Source: JACOXB01 sp036517755 | GTDB lineage: Bacteria > Patescibacteriota > Minisyncoccia > UBA6257 > Colwellbacteraceae | Direction of reading: 5' to 3' | Assembly: GCA_036517755.1 (NCBI GenBank) | Contig: DATDUH010000034.1 | Coordinates: 1 to 6,806, forward strand | DNA length: 6,806 nt | Shown: one piece after another, positions 5,023 to 6,806 of the stretch | Layout: each line of letters begins with the position of its first letter | Numbering within the stretch: position 1 is the stretch's first letter | Translations under genes and position numbers: made by a program | Notes under the pieces: generated by a model | What the model was told of the DNA's origin: nothing | The model's database searches: none | Seen by the model: only the letters and a program-made list of their open reading frames with translations

Positions 5023-5024
5023 GT

Positions 5025-6806
5025 TTAAATTTCGATAATAACGGGCAGAATCATTGGCCGGCGGTTAGTCTCGTGATAAACAAACTGACCGATCTGATCC
5101 CGAAGAAGCGATTTCAAGTAATCAGAATCAAGCGGTTGATGACGGGGAATCCGACTGATAATAGACCTGATCCGCCCCCGAATTTCATTTAGCAGTTCCT
5201 GACTTTGGCGGAGGTAGATAAAGCCGCGGGAGATGATGTCTGGATTTTTAACCAGCTTCCCCGACTTCCGATCAAGAGTAGCAATAATCACGATCATTCC
5301 CTCTTGAGAAAGGGTCAATCGATCGCGCAGAACCACCTCTTCGACATCACCCACCCCCAAACCGTCAACCATCACATAGTAGACCGGCACTGTTTCTTCG
5401 CTTACTTTAAAATCATCTTTGGTGAGCAAACCAACACTGCCGTTTTCGAGCAGCCTGATGTTCTTTTCAGGAATACCAACCTCAACCCCCAACTGACCAG
5501 CGGCATAACGCATATAGTAGTAGGCGTGTTCCGGCACGAGATAACGGGGTTTTACGGTTTTAATAAATAACTTAATGTCTTCAGCTAGGGCGTGGCCGCT
5601 CGAATGAATATCAAGTAATTTGGAGTTATAAACTAGAGCTCCTTGGCGGGCGATGTTGTCAGTCAGGGCCTGAACGCTTCGTTCATTGCCCGGGATAACC
5701 GAGGAAGAGAAAATAAAGGTATCGCCGTGCTTAATCTGAATATGGCGGTGCTCGCCATTCGCAATCCGCATCAGCCCCGCCGTCGGTTCGCCCTGGGCGC
5801 CGGTTGAAATAACTAAAATCTTATCGTCTTTGTATTTCGAAATTTCCTGAACCGAAGCGAAGGTGTCCTTTTTGGTTTTAATGTAGCCCAGCCTTTGGGC
5901 AATTTGAACATTCTCTCGCATCGAGCGGCCATTTAGAATCACTCTTTTGCCGAGCTTCTCGGCGATCTTAATGATCTCGCCGATTCGAGTGAGCATCGAG
6001 GAAAAAGTAGCGAGCACTATCCGGCCCTTCGCCTTTCGGAGTAACTCTTCAAGATTTTTAATGACTTCGGTCTCAGGAATACCGTATCCTTCTTCAAGGG
6101 CATTGGTCGAATCAATAATGAGGGTATGGATCCCTATCTTGCCCACTCGCTCGATTTCATCAAAGCGGTAAATATTCCCCTGGGCATCACGGTCAAGACG
6201 AAAATCGCCAGTATGGGCAATATTACCGACCGGGGTCTTAATAACCAAACCCATTGATTCTGGGATTGTGTGTTCAACGCCGAAAAATTCCAGTTCAAAA
6301 TGCTTGCCCACTTTCACTTTATCGCCGTACTTAATCGGCACAATGTTAAGCTTGGGGGCATTCACAAACTCTTCCTGCCTTTTCTCGAGAATGGCCTTAG
6401 TCAAGGGCAAAGTATAAATCGGCGGGTTGCCTAATTTACCGATCAGGTGGGGAACGGCGCCGATATGATCATAATGACCGTGGGTGATGACCACCGCGCG
6501 AACATTATCTTTTTTCGGCTGGAGATAAGCGATATTGGGAATAATGTAGTCGATCCCGGGGGTGTCCTCTTCCGGGAATTGAAGTCCCATATCAACGACC
6601 ACAATCTCGTCCTCGTATTCAAGAAAGCTCATATTACGGCCTATTTCCTCGAGCCCACCCAGGGGAACAAGGCGAAGAATGCCGGCCATCGAAGACTCGC
6701 CCGGAGCGGCAGATTTCGCCGGTTTAGCAACGGCTTTTTTAACTCTCCGGGCCTGCCTGCCGGCAGGCAGGGAGCGGACGGTCCGCCTCGTGGTTCTGGT
6801 CAAAGT
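5025..6806 (-). CDS. rnj: Ribonuclease J (metallo-beta-lactamase / beta-CASP RNase), 5' end at or beyond edge
   Basis: RNase J is a zinc-dependent endo- and 5'-exoribonuclease in mRNA decay and rRNA maturation. Counting from the TTG at 6801-6803 there are 592 residues: a basic low-complexity extension (1-38), then the catalytic core from LRLVPLGGLEEIGRN. Landmarks are the metal-binding HGHYDH (108-113), HTGDFRLD (Asp200), DSTNALEEG, the beta-CASP motifs STGAQGEP (333-340) and SSSVIPGNE, HSSGHA (400-405) with His404, and PEH at 424-426 where the family usually has PVHGE. A C-terminal dimerisation/helical domain follows and ends VIIEI. The frame is open at the right edge (codon ACT at 6804-6806), so the true start may lie outside. 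ATG at 6687-6689 (residue 39) would also leave an intact core. The extension carries a 20-bp palindrome encoding LPAGRQA. The gene is convergent with the reductase. Family is certain, start is not. Confidence 0.95.
   Translation of the reverse strand, partial: TLTRTTRRTVRSLPAGRQARRVKKAVAKPAKSAAPGESSMAGILRLVPLGGLEEIGRNMSFLEYEDEIVVVDMGLQFPEEDTPGIDYIIPNIAYLQPKKDNVRAVVITHGHYDHIGAVPHLIGKLGNPPIYTLPLTKAILEKRQEEFVNAPKLNIVPIKYGDKVKVGKHFELEFFGVEHTIPESMGLVIKTPVGNIAHTGDFRLDRDAQGNIYRFDEIERVGKIGIHTLIIDSTNALEEGYGIPETEVIKNLEELLRKAKGRIVLATFSSMLTRIGEIIKIAEKLGKRVILNGRSMRENVQIAQRLGYIKTKKDTFASVQEISKYKDDKILVISTGAQGEPTAGLMRIANGEHRHIQIKHGDTFIFSSSVIPGNERSVQALTDNIARQGALVYNSKLLDIHSSGHALAEDIKLFIKTVKPRYLVPEHAYYYMRYAAGQLGVEVGIPEKNIRLLENGSVGLLTKDDFKVSEETVPVYYVMVDGLGVGDVEEVVLRDRLTLSQEGMIVIIATLDRKSGKLVKNPDIISRGFIYLRQSQELLNEIRGRIRSIISRIPRHQPLDSDYLKSLLRDQIGQFVYHETNRRPMILPVIIEI
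6752..6771. repeat. Perfect 20-bp GC-rich palindrome in the RNase J coding sequence
   Basis: CCTGCCTGCC at 6752-6761 is followed at once by its exact reverse complement GGCAGGCAGG at 6762-6771. On the coding strand it reads as LPAGRQA (residues 12-18) within the basic N-terminal extension. The half-site is itself two CCTG/CCTGCC units. I recall the same peptide and palindrome recurring in unrelated Parcubacteria proteins, which suggests a dispersed in-frame palindromic element; that cannot be tested from one window. Confidence 0.75.

Noticed and set aside
4964..5024. Small RNA or riboswitch in the convergent gap
   Set aside because: The gap is only 61 bases and holds two simple hairpins, with no promoter or conserved RNA motif that I recognise.
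5205..5570. Plus-strand 121-residue frame
   Set aside because: It is antisense to conserved RNase J sequence and has no recognisable motif or start signal.

Overview
The window looks like chromosomal DNA of an ultrasmall-genome bacterium of the Candidate Phyla Radiation (Patescibacteria, most like Parcubacteria). This is inferred from gene style, not from a marker gene. The pointers are a tightly packed set of short genes, a single-pass small protein of a type common in that group, RNase J with a basic N-terminal extension, few recognisable Shine-Dalgarno sites, and short GC-rich palindromes inside and at the ends of genes. The standard genetic code reads all frames cleanly, with no sign of UGA recoding.

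Layout. Positions 1-2039 are a minus-strand pair: a 14-helix Wzx/MurJ-like flippase, then truB overlapping its end by 11 bases and cut by the window start. A short divergent promoter region (about 2028-2068) separates these from a plus-strand run: a membrane-anchored protein of unknown function (2069-2434), a membrane-anchored DsbA-like thiol oxidoreductase (2449-3156), a 51-residue SPW-repeat membrane protein (3203-3358), a YruB-type glutaredoxin (3398-3634) and a small rubredoxin/zinc-ribbon protein with a proline-rich tail (3655-3942). A strong intrinsic terminator follows (3950-3987). Next comes an AhpF-like thioredoxin reductase (4022-4963) with its own promoter. Facing it on the minus strand is RNase J (5025 to the right edge, 5' end not certain).

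How the genes may work together. 2449-4963 is a thiol/redox neighbourhood. It holds an extracytoplasmic CPFC oxidoreductase, a cytoplasmic CPYC glutaredoxin, a four-cysteine metal-site protein, and a flavin disulfide reductase most like the C-terminal part of AhpF but lacking the N-terminal glutaredoxin-like domains. The glutaredoxin encoded nearby may serve as the detached partner of this reductase; that is inference. The flippase (envelope glycan export), TruB (tRNA U55 pseudouridylation) and RNase J (RNA decay) are ordinary housekeeping functions.

The most interesting signals are (i) promoters placed so that transcripts would begin at or within a few bases of the start codon (leaderless expression), (ii) small palindromic elements that enter coding sequence, and (iii) the split AhpF-like redox cluster.
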